Of a stretch of 12,135 nucleotides of DNA, positions 1 to 6,658 are shown one piece after another (the stretch's first letter is position 1; each line of letters starts with the position of its first letter). The stretch is taken from assembly GCA_043798435.1 (NCBI GenBank), contig JAZDOR010000163.1, positions 1 to 12,135 on the forward strand, read 5' to 3'. This stretch comes from JAGUXG01 sp043798435 (GTDB taxonomy: Bacteria; UBA9089; UBA9088; JAGUXG01). The notes beneath the pieces were generated by a model. It was given only the letters and a program-made list of their open reading frames with translations. It was not told the DNA's origin and did no database searches. Position numbers and translations under genes: made by a program.

Positions 1-1219
1 AGCTAATGTTGATCTGGCAAACGGTATCGTCACCTCAGCTAAGATAGAAGATTATACAATAGCTAATATTGATATGGGAGGCGATGCCGTAAACACAGTC
101 AATATAGTAGATGGGACAATAGCTAATGTTGATCTGGCAAATGATGCTGTAACTACAGATAAGATATTAAATCTAAATGTAACAGAAGGCAAGTTGGCAG
201 ATGGTGCTGTTACTGAAGGAAAGATAGGAGAGGGTGCTGTTACTGCTGGTAAGATAGCCGCTAATGCCGTTGGTTCTGCTGAGATAGTAGATGGTACTGT
301 TGGTTCTGATGAGATAGCCGTTGGTGCTGTTACTGAAGGAAAGATAGGAGCTGGTGCCGTTACTGCTGGTAAGATAGCCGCTAATGCCGTTGGTTCTGCT
401 GAGATAGCCACTGATGCCGTTGGTTCTGATGAGATAGTCACTGATGCCGTTGGTTCTGCTGAGATAGCCACTGATGCCGTTGGTTCTGATGAGATAGCCA
501 CTGATGCCGTTGGTTCTGATGAGATAGTCGATGAGAGTATTACTGCTGATGATATACAGGCTAATGCCGTTGGTTCTGATGAGATAGCCGCTGGTGCTGT
601 TACTGAAGAAAAGATAAGAGATGGTAGTGTTACTACTGCCAAACTGGCAGATGGTGCCGTAACTACAGCTAAGTTAGCAAATGATGCCGTAATTGGCACA
701 GCTACCTATGCCTCCACAGCCACCTATGCTTCCACAGCAACCTATGCTTCCACAGCCACCTATGGCAGTCATTACATAGGCGAGTCCTATGGTGGCGGGA
801 TAGTATTTTGGGTTGACTCAAGTGGACAGCATGGCTTAATAGCCGCCACAGCAGACCAAAGTACACAGTGGTATAACGGAGTATATGGAATTACTAACGC
901 TGTTAGGAATGGTGTTTATGCCGGGCAGTATAATACAGAGCGTATTATTGCCACTCAAAGCACCGGGAGTTATGCGGCTCAAATATGTGCTAACTACCAA
1001 GGTGGTGGATATGGCGACTGGTATCTACCTTCAAAATATGAATTAAATTTATTGTATCAGCAAAGAAGTGTTGTTGGCGGTTTTGCTGATACCAGCACCT
1101 ATTGGAGTTCTACCGAGGGTGATAGTAACAACGCGTGGGTCTATTACTTCGGCGATGGCAACCCGTACAACTACGATAAGTTCACCACCTTCTATGTGCG
1201 TGCTATTCGGGCTTTTTAA
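1..1219 (+). CDS. Repeat-stalk protein with C-terminal DUF1566/Lcl domain (5' partial)
   Basis: The reading frame is open from base 2, so the gene continues beyond the left edge; the first ATG in frame (74) is probably internal. Residues up to about base 690 are degenerate decapeptide repeats of the type DGAVTxGKIA / NAVGSDEIAT, as in phage tail-fibre and adhesin stalks. Four TATYAS-like units (about 700-765) form a linker. The final 150 residues match the DUF1566/Lcl C-terminal family: GGGIVFWVD, a GDWYLPSKYEL motif, YWSSTE, and a closing YVRAIRAF. That fold is related to C-type lectin/FGE modules and is a known DGR target. The last part (1121-1216) uses a codon pattern unlike the rest of the gene. 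Role inferred: surface-exposed or virion-like ligand-binding protein. The domain call is firm; the biological role is not known. Confidence 0.85.
   Translation, partial: ANVDLANGIVTSAKIEDYTIANIDMGGDAVNTVNIVDGTIANVDLANDAVTTDKILNLNVTEGKLADGAVTEGKIGEGAVTAGKIAANAVGSAEIVDGTVGSDEIAVGAVTEGKIGAGAVTAGKIAANAVGSAEIATDAVGSDEIVTDAVGSAEIATDAVGSDEIATDAVGSDEIVDESITADDIQANAVGSDEIAAGAVTEEKIRDGSVTTAKLADGAVTTAKLANDAVIGTATYASTATYASTATYASTATYGSHYIGESYGGGIVFWVDSSGQHGLIAATADQSTQWYNGVYGITNAVRNGVYAGQYNTERIIATQSTGSYAAQICANYQGGGYGDWYLPSKYELNLLYQQRSVVGGFADTSTYWSSTEGDSNNAWVYYFGDGNPYNYDKFTTFYVRAIRAF
2..765 (+). repeat. In-frame 30-bp decapeptide-coding repeats and 18-bp TATYAS repeats
   Basis: Degenerate 30-bp units encode alternating VGS(A/D)EI(A/V) and VTEGKI blocks. 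The best-conserved run, about 385-535, has nearly identical units centred on GTTGGTTCTGATGAGATAG. At 700-765 a shorter 18-bp unit (ACCTATGC(T/C)TCCACAGC) is repeated three to four times. The repeats stay in frame and probably form a fibrous, possibly trimeric, stalk. The regular pattern also creates an open antisense frame, which is a shadow. Confidence 0.85.
1121..1216 (+). other. Candidate DGR variable region (VR) in the DUF1566 domain
   Basis: Of the 19 codons from 1139 to 1195, 13 end in C, four end in T, and none ends in A. Most fit AAC or AAT changed at adenines: GTC, TAC, TTC, GGC, ACC, GAT, TAT. The peptide SNNAWVYYFGDGNPYNYDKF aligns by eye with the Asn-rich template peptides typical of DGRs acting on this domain. 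The segment is followed by an apparently constant end coding YVRAIRAF, where the homing-initiation site would be expected. No template repeat or reverse transcriptase lies in this window, so this is an inference from codon pattern and domain family. Confidence 0.55.
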
Positions 1220-1257
1220 CTATTTGTAGAGAAGAGGAAGAAAATTGAGATGAGAAA

Positions 1258-1569
1258 ATGCAAAAAGCAATGAAAACAATAAAAGAAATAAAGCAAATAT
1301 TATCTGAGTATAAAGAAGAATTGGCAAGAAACTACAGAATAAAAGAGATTGGTATCTTCGGTTCGTATGTAAGAGGCAAACAAAATAAAAAAAGCGATAT
1401 TGATATACTTGTTGATTTTGATGAAGTAGATATTCCGGATCTTTTAAGGTTTATAGAAATGGAGCGATATCTTAAAAGATTAATAAACAAGAAGGTTGAC
1501 CTTGTAAGAAAGGGCGGTATAAGACCAGAGCTTAAAGAAATAATCCTACGAGAGGTAATTTATTTATGA
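1258..1569 (+). CDS. mntA: MNT-domain nucleotidyltransferase antitoxin, MntA-like
   Basis: A 103-residue minimal nucleotidyltransferase. The signature is visible as GSYVRG at residues 35-40 followed by SDIDILVDF, giving the metal-binding Asp47 and Asp49; the third carboxylate is probably Asp81 in KKVDLV. In the MntA/HepT system the MNT protein transfers AMP to a tyrosine of its HEPN partner and so silences it. The stop overlaps the ATG of the downstream HEPN gene (ATGA), which supports a co-translated pair. The start at 1258 is the longest option; the ATG at 1270 (MKTIKEI) is an alternative because only a loose purine-rich stretch precedes either. The family is common on mobile and accessory DNA. 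Confidence 0.88.
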   Translation: MQKAMKTIKEIKQILSEYKEELARNYRIKEIGIFGSYVRGKQNKKSDIDILVDFDEVDIPDLLRFIEMERYLKRLINKKVDLVRKGGIRPELKEIILREVIYL

Positions 1570-1910
1570 AGAGAGATTTTAAGTTATTCATTCAAGACAT
1601 TCAGGACTCTATAAATGAAATAGACGAATTTGTAGGGAATATGGATTTTAATCAGTTTTATAGCGACAATAAAACATGCAGTGCGGTAATGTTGAAAATA
1701 GAAATAATTGGAGAAGCCACAAAGAATATACCGAAAGAAATAAAAACACGATATAAAGGAATTCCGTGGAAAGATATGGCAGGCATGAGAGATAAAATTA
1801 GTCATTCTTACTTTGGAATAGATTATAAAGTTGTCTGGAATGTAGTGAAGCAAAGACTACCTGAGATAAAACCAACGATTGAAAAAAATACTAAAGGATT
1901 TGGAGGGTAA
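1566..1910 (+). CDS. hepT: HEPN-domain RNase toxin, HepT-like (DUF86)
   Basis: A 114-residue helical protein of the DUF86/HepT family. The conserved RX4HXY motif is intact: Arg75, His80 and Tyr82 in RDKISHSY, preceded by the family's IIGEATKNIP and PWKDMAGM segments. In characterised members Arg and His form the RNA-cleaving site and the Tyr is the residue AMPylated by the partner MntA. Its ATG overlaps the stop of the nucleotidyltransferase by four bases, the usual antitoxin-then-toxin order. Full length with no lesion visible, so a functional toxin-antitoxin module is likely. The RNA target cannot be told from sequence. Confidence 0.88.
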   Translation: MKRDFKLFIQDIQDSINEIDEFVGNMDFNQFYSDNKTCSAVMLKIEIIGEATKNIPKEIKTRYKGIPWKDMAGMRDKISHSYFGIDYKVVWNVVKQRLPEIKPTIEKNTKGFGG

Positions 1911-2104
1911 TTAGGGTCAGACCTTGAATAGCTGGTAACACTTTAGCCATCTGAAGTAAAATTAACCACGGAGACACGGAGACTTTAGAGAAATATAAAA
2001 TATAATCACAAAATCCAGAAAAAACTAAATATTTTCTTTAGTGCTTTCGTGGTAACCCTTTTCGTGCTTTTGTATTTCTTCTTTCTCCGTGCCTCTGTGC
2101 CTCT
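1911..2104. other. Intergenic gap filled mostly by a palindromic repeat
   Basis: No gene is visible. The first 20 bases contain AGGGTCAGACCTTGAA, which resembles a motif I associate with REP-type mobile remnants; this is a weak resemblance. The remainder from about 1962 is the inverted-repeat element listed separately. Confidence 0.5.
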
Positions 2105-2112
2105 GTGGTTTA
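1962..2112. repeat. Palindromic dispersed repeat, CCACGGAGACACGGAG type
   Basis: The left arm has AACCACGGAGACACGGAG at about 1964-1981. The right arm has the complementary CTCCGTGCCTCTGTGCCTC at about 2085-2103 followed by TGTGGTTTA. Together they form an imperfect inverted repeat with about 100 bases between the arms. Sequences of this kind (accacggagacacggag...) are widespread intergenic repeats in environmental bacterial genomes. The downstream small ORF appears to start inside its right arm. Confidence 0.7.
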
Positions 2113-2314
2113 TATTCTTGTCTTGTACTTCACTTGGGTAAATAGTTACCTTTATTTAACCATTGCTGATCCCAAGAATAAAAAGCGACTCAGAGAATTA
2201 ACCCGTATTTATGAGGTCTTAGTTGACTATTTTGCCTTTGATAATGAATATGGCTCTACCGACCAATTATGGCAAAATTATTTCCTTGCCTTTAATTATT
2301 TGGCACAATTATGA
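2105..2314 (+). pseudogene. Short ORF, probable gene fragment fused to repeat sequence
   Basis: A 69-codon frame opening with GTG inside the right arm of a palindromic repeat, so its first residues are repeat-derived. From about residue 18 it looks more like real protein (LTIADPKNKKRLRELTRIYE, then an acidic/aromatic segment ending NYLAQL). I do not recognise the family. Its stop overlaps the ATG of the BRO-N gene (ATGA). A second copy of its core is found at 3160-3218, where the same frame runs into a stop after about 12 further codons. I read it as the tail of a lost gene, but a small expressed leader for the next gene is possible. Confidence 0.4.
2154..2212 (+). repeat. 59-bp direct repeat, copy 1
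   Basis: Begins ATTTAACCATTGCTGATCCC and ends CCCGTATTTAT. It is identical to 3160-3218 except for one base (A versus G near the end). The two copies bracket the BRO-N gene. Confidence 0.95.
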
Positions 2315-3150
2315 AAAAATCAAATTCCATAATTTTATTTAATCAAAAACAAGTTCGTCGGGTTTGGGACGAAGAAAAAGAGCTTTGGTATTTTTCGATT
2401 ATTGATATTATTGAGGTATTAACTGAAAGTCCAAGACCAAGAAAATATTGGAATGCCTTAAAAACAAAACTGAAACAAGAAGGAAGCGAGTTGTCCCAAA
2501 AGATGGGACAACTGAAACTAGAATCTCTTGATGGGAAAAAATATCTTACAGATGTGGCTGATACCGAAACGCTTTTACGACTTATTCAATCAATTCCTTC
2601 TCCGAAGGTTGAACCATTTAAATTGTGGCTGGCAAAGATTGGATATGAGAGAATAGAAGAAACTGAAGATCCTGAACTCGCCCTTGACAGAGCGATGAAA
2701 ACCTATTTGCAAAAAGGTTATTCTAAAGATTGGATCAATCAACGATTAAAAAGCATTGAAGTAAGAAAGGAACTAACAGATGAATGGCAAGAAAGAGGCA
2801 TGAAAGAAGGTTTGGAATATGCAATATTGACTGATGAGATTACGAGAGCTTGGGCTGGGAAAAGCGTAAAAGACTATAAAAAACTCAAAGCACTAAAAAA
2901 AGAAAATTTGCGAGACAATATGACCAATTTGGAATTAGTGCTGAACATGCTGGCGGAAGCCTCAACTACAGAAATATCAAAGAAACAAAAGCCAGCAGGT
3001 CTTGAAAAAAATAAAGAAGTGGCACACAAGGGTGGTTTTGCAGCTAAAAAGGCAAGATTGGAAATAGAAAAACAAACAGGAGAAAATATTGTAACTCCCA
3101 AAAATGCAAAGCATTTATACCCAATGAAAATTGGTTTGCAAAAAAATTAG
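2311..3150 (+). CDS. BRO-N domain protein, DinD / phage antirepressor-like
   Basis: A 279-residue protein. Residues about 8-112 form a BRO-N domain: an N-terminal VRRVWDEEKELWYFSIIDII strand-helix, the YWNALK(T)KL segment, then KYLTDVADTETLLRLIQSIPSP and the closing FKLWLAKIGYERI. The middle (about 120-225) is helical and charged. The C-terminus has GGFAAKKARLEIEKQTG followed by NIVTPKNAKHL, as in DinD-like proteins. Such proteins are typical of prophages and mobile DNA and are thought to bind DNA or modulate repressors. The ATG overlaps the upstream fragment's stop. The gene lies between two 59-bp direct repeats, which suggests arrival or duplication by recombination. Function beyond DNA-related regulation is not determinable. 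Confidence 0.8.
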   Translation: MKKSNSIILFNQKQVRRVWDEEKELWYFSIIDIIEVLTESPRPRKYWNALKTKLKQEGSELSQKMGQLKLESLDGKKYLTDVADTETLLRLIQSIPSPKVEPFKLWLAKIGYERIEETEDPELALDRAMKTYLQKGYSKDWINQRLKSIEVRKELTDEWQERGMKEGLEYAILTDEITRAWAGKSVKDYKKLKALKKENLRDNMTNLELVLNMLAEASTTEISKKQKPAGLEKNKEVAHKGGFAAKKARLEIEKQTGENIVTPKNAKHLYPMKIGLQKN

Positions 3151-3159
3151 AGCTTCTCC

Positions 3160-3218
3160 ATTTAACCATTGCTGATCCCAAGAATAAAAAGCGACTCAGA
3201 GAATTAACCCGTGTTTAT
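3160..3218 (+). repeat. 59-bp direct repeat, copy 2
   Basis: Matches 2154-2212 at 58 of 59 bases. In this copy the reading frame continues as TRVYMVFPQFYE and stops at TAG within the TGAGTAG motif. Confidence 0.95.
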
Positions 3219-3231
3219 ATGGTTTTTCCCC

Positions 3232-3249
3232 AATTTTATGAGTAGTTAC
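3232..3249 (+). repeat. 18-bp direct repeat, copy 1 (TGAGTAGTTAC family)
   Basis: AATTTTATGAGTAGTTAC is identical at 3326-3343. Its TGAGTAGTTAC core also occurs, inverted with respect to each other, at both ends of the 6343-6649 segment. Confidence 0.9.
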
Positions 3250-3325
3250 AAATATTTTATAGATTTATCAGTGTTAATCAGTGGCAAGATTTATTTTATT
3301 CTTCTGTGGCTTTTCCACAATCCTA

Positions 3326-3343
3326 AATTTTATGAGTAGTTAC
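3326..3343 (+). repeat. 18-bp direct repeat, copy 2 (TGAGTAGTTAC family)
   Basis: Identical to 3232-3249, 94 bases downstream. It ends 16 bases before the methyltransferase start. Confidence 0.9.
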
Positions 3344-3359
3344 TTTTGATCATAAAGAG

Positions 3360-4106
3360 ATGAGTGAAATTGCTGATTTTTATAATACCTTGAGTTCAAA
3401 GAGAAATCTTATTTTTTCAAGCCATCCTATGCATATTTACCAGAATCTTTTAAGGTACATTTATGCTTGTGAGCTATCTGGCTTAAATAAGGAGGATAAA
3501 CTATTAGAAATAGGATGTGGAACAGGTTATCAATTTCCCTATCTTATAGGGAAATGTAAAGAATATATAGGGATTGATATTTCCTTTTCCTCATCCAAGG
3601 AGGCCAAAAAAGAGTCTTCTGATTCTTTGCTTATTTTGACCGATGCCAAGGCTTTATCCCTTAAAAATAACTCTTTTGATGTAGTCTTCTGCTTAGAGGT
3701 ATTAGAGCATATCGTAAACCCTGAAACGGTTTTTCAAGAGATACGGCGGGTTCTTAAGGTTGGTGGACGAGTGGTGGTTTCAACCCCTAACTGGTGGAGT
3801 CTCTATGGGTTGGCAAGAAAGATAATTGAAAGATTTGTTCCATGGCAAGAGCTTTCTTCTTTTAATCCTCAAGTTGATGATTGGTTTACCCCACACAATC
3901 TGACAGATTTATTAAGAAAATATTTTAAGATATCTGGCTCAAGGGGCTCTTTCTTTCTTCCTCCTTACTTTAATGGCAAAAGACATTTCCTTCCAAGGTC
4001 AAATTTATTAGTAAAACTATATGATATTTTTGAGAGACCAATAAGCAAAACATTTTTGAAGAGATTTGGTTACACCTTTTTTGTTGTGGGAGAGAGGGTA
4101 AACTGA
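3360..4106 (+). CDS. Class I SAM-dependent methyltransferase
   Basis: A 248-residue Rossmann-fold methyltransferase of the Methyltransf_11 type. Motif I is LLEIGCGTG at residues 48-56. The acidic residue at the end of the second strand is in GIDIS (71-75). DVVFCLEVLEH (107-117) and GGRVVVSTPN (135-144) are the usual motif IV and post-motif strands. The C-terminal part, about 150-248, is likely substrate-specific. Its TGA shares one base with the ATG of the YfhO-type gene (TGATG), so the two are coupled. With sugar genes nearby the substrate may be a glycan or lipid-linked precursor, but this is inference. The start at 3360 has only a weak purine-rich stretch upstream. Confidence 0.85.
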   Translation: MSEIADFYNTLSSKRNLIFSSHPMHIYQNLLRYIYACELSGLNKEDKLLEIGCGTGYQFPYLIGKCKEYIGIDISFSSSKEAKKESSDSLLILTDAKALSLKNNSFDVVFCLEVLEHIVNPETVFQEIRRVLKVGGRVVVSTPNWWSLYGLARKIIERFVPWQELSSFNPQVDDWFTPHNLTDLLRKYFKISGSRGSFFLPPYFNGKRHFLPRSNLLVKLYDIFERPISKTFLKRFGYTFFVVGERVN

Positions 4107-6364
4107 TGGGTTTTGCTATAAGACGTATGCCATTTCTATTGTTGGCTTTTGTAACCCTTCTTTTCTTTGGAGAACTACTCTTTTCTTCAATGACCCTGGT
4201 ATATCGTGATATATGCCTTCTTCTGTATCCTGGAAAAATATTTACTACCTGCTGTATCAGAAATGGTATCCTTCCATTTTGGAATCCGTATATATTTTGC
4301 GGTTCACCTTTTATGGCCATCCCTTATCATCAAACCCTATATCCCTTATCAATCCTGGTCTATTGCCTTCCCTTTGCCTTTGGAATAGACCTATTTGTCT
4401 GCATCCATATATTCCTGGCAGGTCTATTCTTCTATTTGCTGATGAGAGACCAAGGGCTTGATTTGGCTTCATCTTTATTTGCCTCTCTATCTTATACTTT
4501 CAGCGGCATATTCCTCTCTACAGGGAACACCATTATAACCTTATCCTCTGCTACATGGACACCCCTTCTGCTTCTTTTTTATCTCAGGTCTCTCAAGATG
4601 CAGAACATAAAATATGCCTTTCTTTCTGGTCTTTTGGTAGCCATCCAGTTTTTAAGCGGAACACCAGACTATCTCTGTCTTGATTTAATTCTACTCTTTC
4701 TGCTCACGATGAGCTGGGCGGTTTATAAAAAGGGCTATTTTCCAATAAAATCTTTTGTGCTGGTTGGGCTTTCAGGAATAGGTCTTTGCCTATTTCAACT
4801 CCTCCCTTTCCTTGAGTTTGTTCTTCTTTCAAATAGGATGGGAGGGCTTTCCTTCTCTGAGGTCTCCCTTTGGTCCTTGGGGTTATATGAAACCTTGAAT
4901 ATCTTTATTCCACTTGGCACTAGCCTCCCTTCTGAAGGGTATATCTTTCCATACATTGGCCAAAAAATGACCACATCCTTTTATATTGGGATTTTACCTA
5001 TTATCCTGGCCATATCTGCTCCTTTCTGGATAAAAAGAAGGTTTGTCCTCTTTTGGGCAGGAATAGCTATCTTCGCACTTCTTCTTTCTGCAGGAAGACA
5101 CTTGCCTATCTATCCATTCTTTTATAAATATCTGCCGGGATTCTCAATGCTGAGGGATCCTGTAAAGGCTATGCACCTCTTCTCTCTGTCAGCAAGCATA
5201 TTGGCTGGTTTTGGCTTCAGTCAGCACATCTGCAAAGATATAACCAAAAGACTCATCTTAGTCTCTTTTCTCTATACCTCTCTCTATCTCCTCTTTGGCT
5301 ACACAAATATACTACTTGAGATTGGAAAAGGGCTTCATTTGCCATACCAGACAACATTAGAAGAAATATTCCTCTGGAAGCACTTTGTTGCCGCAAATTG
5401 CTTAAAGGTTTCAGTGATTCTTTTGCTGATTTCTCTCTTGGTCTATCTCATCCATAGAGGTAAGATAGGAAGGACTCTGGGTTTATCTGCCATCATTATC
5501 CTTACTGTATTTGACCTCTATACCTTTAATGGCAGGCTGAACTACCTGATAAATGAAAATTTTTATAAAAATAAGCCCAAGATAGCAAAAAGCCTTAAAA
5601 ATGGCAGATTTTTCTCATATTCAATTAGCAAAAAAATGGTTAAATATATAGGCGCAAAGTCAACTTTAGAAGATTTTATTTTCAGCAAAGAGGTCTTATA
5701 TGGAAATATGGGAATGGTCTTTGGGCTTTATAATATAGGTGGATATGAAGGAATATACCATAAGGACTTTGATTCTCTCATAAAAAATGTGCCAGCCAGG
5801 ACATTAACAAAGATTGCTGGGGTTCAGAACATTCTCTATTATGAAGATGGGAAAATTATCTCTTATAAAAATTCTGATTCTATTGCGAGACCATTCTTTG
5901 TGAAGAAAAAAAGGGTGATACAGGATAGAAAGAGTATCTTAGAATATATGAAGAGTCCATCCTTTGATCCAGAGAAAGAGGTGATATTGGAGGAAGAACC
6001 AAAGAAAAGCAGAATACAGAATACAGAATACAGAATACAGAATACAGAAATTATTAGATATGAACCTAATAAGGTAGTGATTGATGTTGATGCTTCATCC
6101 GATGGGTTTCTTTTTCTCTCTGATACCTACTACCCTGGATGGAAAGCATATCTTGATGGCAAGGAAACCAAGATATACAGAGCAAACTACTACTTTCGGG
6201 CTGTTCAAGTTAAAGAAGGAAAGCATAGGGTAGAGTTTAGATACTTTCCAAAGACCTTTATTATTGGTTTGATAGGAACAGGGATTTTTGGTATTATTAT
6301 TATACTTCTAATCAATAGATTTCCAAAAAAACATTTAAGTATTTGTAACTACTCAGGTTGTTAG
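4106..6364 (+). CDS. YfhO-family multi-pass membrane protein
   Basis: A 752-residue integral membrane protein. The first roughly 490 residues contain many hydrophobic segments, with FWNPYIFCGSPFMAIPYHQT near residue 55 as in YfhO/GT-C-like proteins. The remainder is largely extracytoplasmic and includes the family's LSDTYYPGWKAYLDGKETKI and GKHRVEFRYFP, followed by a final membrane helix. YfhO proteins in Gram-positives are linked to glycosylation of teichoic acids; here a lipid-linked sugar transferase role is inferred. It is coupled to the preceding methyltransferase, with a purine-rich GGGAGAGAGG site upstream. Two oddities: a run of five AGAATAC units (6011-6045) lies in frame, and the last codons (ICNYSGC) and stop fall within an inverted-repeat arm, so the natural C-terminus may have been altered. 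Confidence 0.82.
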   Translation: MGFAIRRMPFLLLAFVTLLFFGELLFSSMTLVYRDICLLLYPGKIFTTCCIRNGILPFWNPYIFCGSPFMAIPYHQTLYPLSILVYCLPFAFGIDLFVCIHIFLAGLFFYLLMRDQGLDLASSLFASLSYTFSGIFLSTGNTIITLSSATWTPLLLLFYLRSLKMQNIKYAFLSGLLVAIQFLSGTPDYLCLDLILLFLLTMSWAVYKKGYFPIKSFVLVGLSGIGLCLFQLLPFLEFVLLSNRMGGLSFSEVSLWSLGLYETLNIFIPLGTSLPSEGYIFPYIGQKMTTSFYIGILPIILAISAPFWIKRRFVLFWAGIAIFALLLSAGRHLPIYPFFYKYLPGFSMLRDPVKAMHLFSLSASILAGFGFSQHICKDITKRLILVSFLYTSLYLLFGYTNILLEIGKGLHLPYQTTLEEIFLWKHFVAANCLKVSVILLLISLLVYLIHRGKIGRTLGLSAIIILTVFDLYTFNGRLNYLINENFYKNKPKIAKSLKNGRFFSYSISKKMVKYIGAKSTLEDFIFSKEVLYGNMGMVFGLYNIGGYEGIYHKDFDSLIKNVPARTLTKIAGVQNILYYEDGKIISYKNSDSIARPFFVKKKRVIQDRKSILEYMKSPSFDPEKEVILEEEPKKSRIQNTEYRIQNTEIIRYEPNKVVIDVDASSDGFLFLSDTYYPGWKAYLDGKETKIYRANYYFRAVQVKEGKHRVEFRYFPKTFIIGLIGTGIFGIIIILLINRFPKKHLSICNYSGC
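6011..6045 (+). repeat. Five tandem copies of a 7-bp unit inside the YfhO gene
   Basis: AGAATAC is repeated exactly five times, followed by a partial unit, giving the peptide RIQNTEYRIQNTE at about residues 636-648. Seven bases is not a multiple of three, so gain or loss of one unit would shift the frame before the C-terminal domain. The same word recurs inside the element at 11205-11388. Confidence 0.95.
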
Positions 6365-6421
6365 GTTCATACCAAGTCGCATTAAAACGCTAATTAAATT
6401 ATATAGGAATTTCCTTTTTTA

Positions 6422-6493
6422 GACACTGATTAACACTGATACTCACAGATAATTTTTAAGTTTTATCAGTGAAAATCAGTGTAAATCTGTGTC
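6422..6493. repeat. Palindromic dispersed repeat (CACTGATTAACACTGAT type)
   Basis: Arms of 31 bases at 6422-6452 and 6463-6493 match in inverted orientation at about 26 of 31 positions, separated by 10 bases. A transcript would form a long stem-loop. A degenerate partial copy lies near 3265. It may contribute to termination between the converging genes, but lacks a clear U-tract. Confidence 0.8.
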
Positions 6494-6568
6494 AAATAAC
6501 TTGAGTTGACTTCGTCACGGCTTATCCTTGCCACCTTGTTATCATTTTGATTGCAAATTGGTATCAGA

Positions 6569-6620
6569 GGTTCAAAGTTCAAGGTTAGAGAATAAGAGGA
6601 TTAACCGTGAACTTTGAATC
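6569..6620. repeat. Palindromic repeat (GTTCAAAGTTCA type)
   Basis: GGTTCAAAGTTCAAGGTTA at 6569-6587 pairs with 6602-6620 with two mismatches, leaving a 14-base loop. It belongs to a different sequence family from the neighbouring palindrome and lies inside the inverted-repeat-bounded segment. Confidence 0.75.
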
Positions 6621-6658
6621 TTTTAACCCTTGAACCTGAGTAGTTACAATTTTATGGC

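Larger units (their letters stand above)
3151..3359. other. Repeat-rich intergenic region before the methyltransferase
   Basis: No gene is visible. It holds the second 59-bp direct repeat (3160-3218), two copies of an 18-bp motif ending TGAGTAGTTAC, and a partial palindromic repeat (about 3265-3284, TTTATCAGTGTTAATCAGTG) related to the element at 6422-6493. No convincing promoter could be assigned. Confidence 0.6.
6343..6649. repeat. Inverted-repeat-bounded segment between the convergent genes
   Basis: TTGTAACTACTCAGGTT at 6343-6359 is a perfect 17-bp inverted match to 6633-6649. The segment contains two further palindromes and covers essentially the entire gap between the two convergent blocks. 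The left arm runs through the stop codon region of the YfhO gene and the right arm ends 10 bases from the glycosyltransferase stop. No coding sequence is visible inside. It could be a mobile element remnant that also works as a transcription barrier. Confidence 0.75.

Noticed and set aside
240..540. Regular 30-bp repeats suggesting a CRISPR array
   Set aside because: Units are contiguous and coding with no unique spacers, and they stay in frame as a protein stalk.
52..699. Long antisense open frame rich in Ser/Thr/Ala/Pro
   Set aside because: It is the complement of the decapeptide repeats; periodic codons keep the opposite frame open. The plus frame has a clear downstream domain.
1911..1930. 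Possible REP-associated transposase remnant (AGGGTCAGACCTTGAA)
   Set aside because: Only a short motif resembles such elements; there is no coding remnant or paired structure, so it is not called as a mobile element.
3970..4320. Minus-strand 116-codon frame across the methyltransferase-YfhO junction
   Set aside because: It is antisense to two recognised coupled genes and has no recognisable domain.
4206..4461. Two short plus-strand frames inside the YfhO gene
   Set aside because: They overlap a long, clearly conserved membrane protein in other frames and show no family features.
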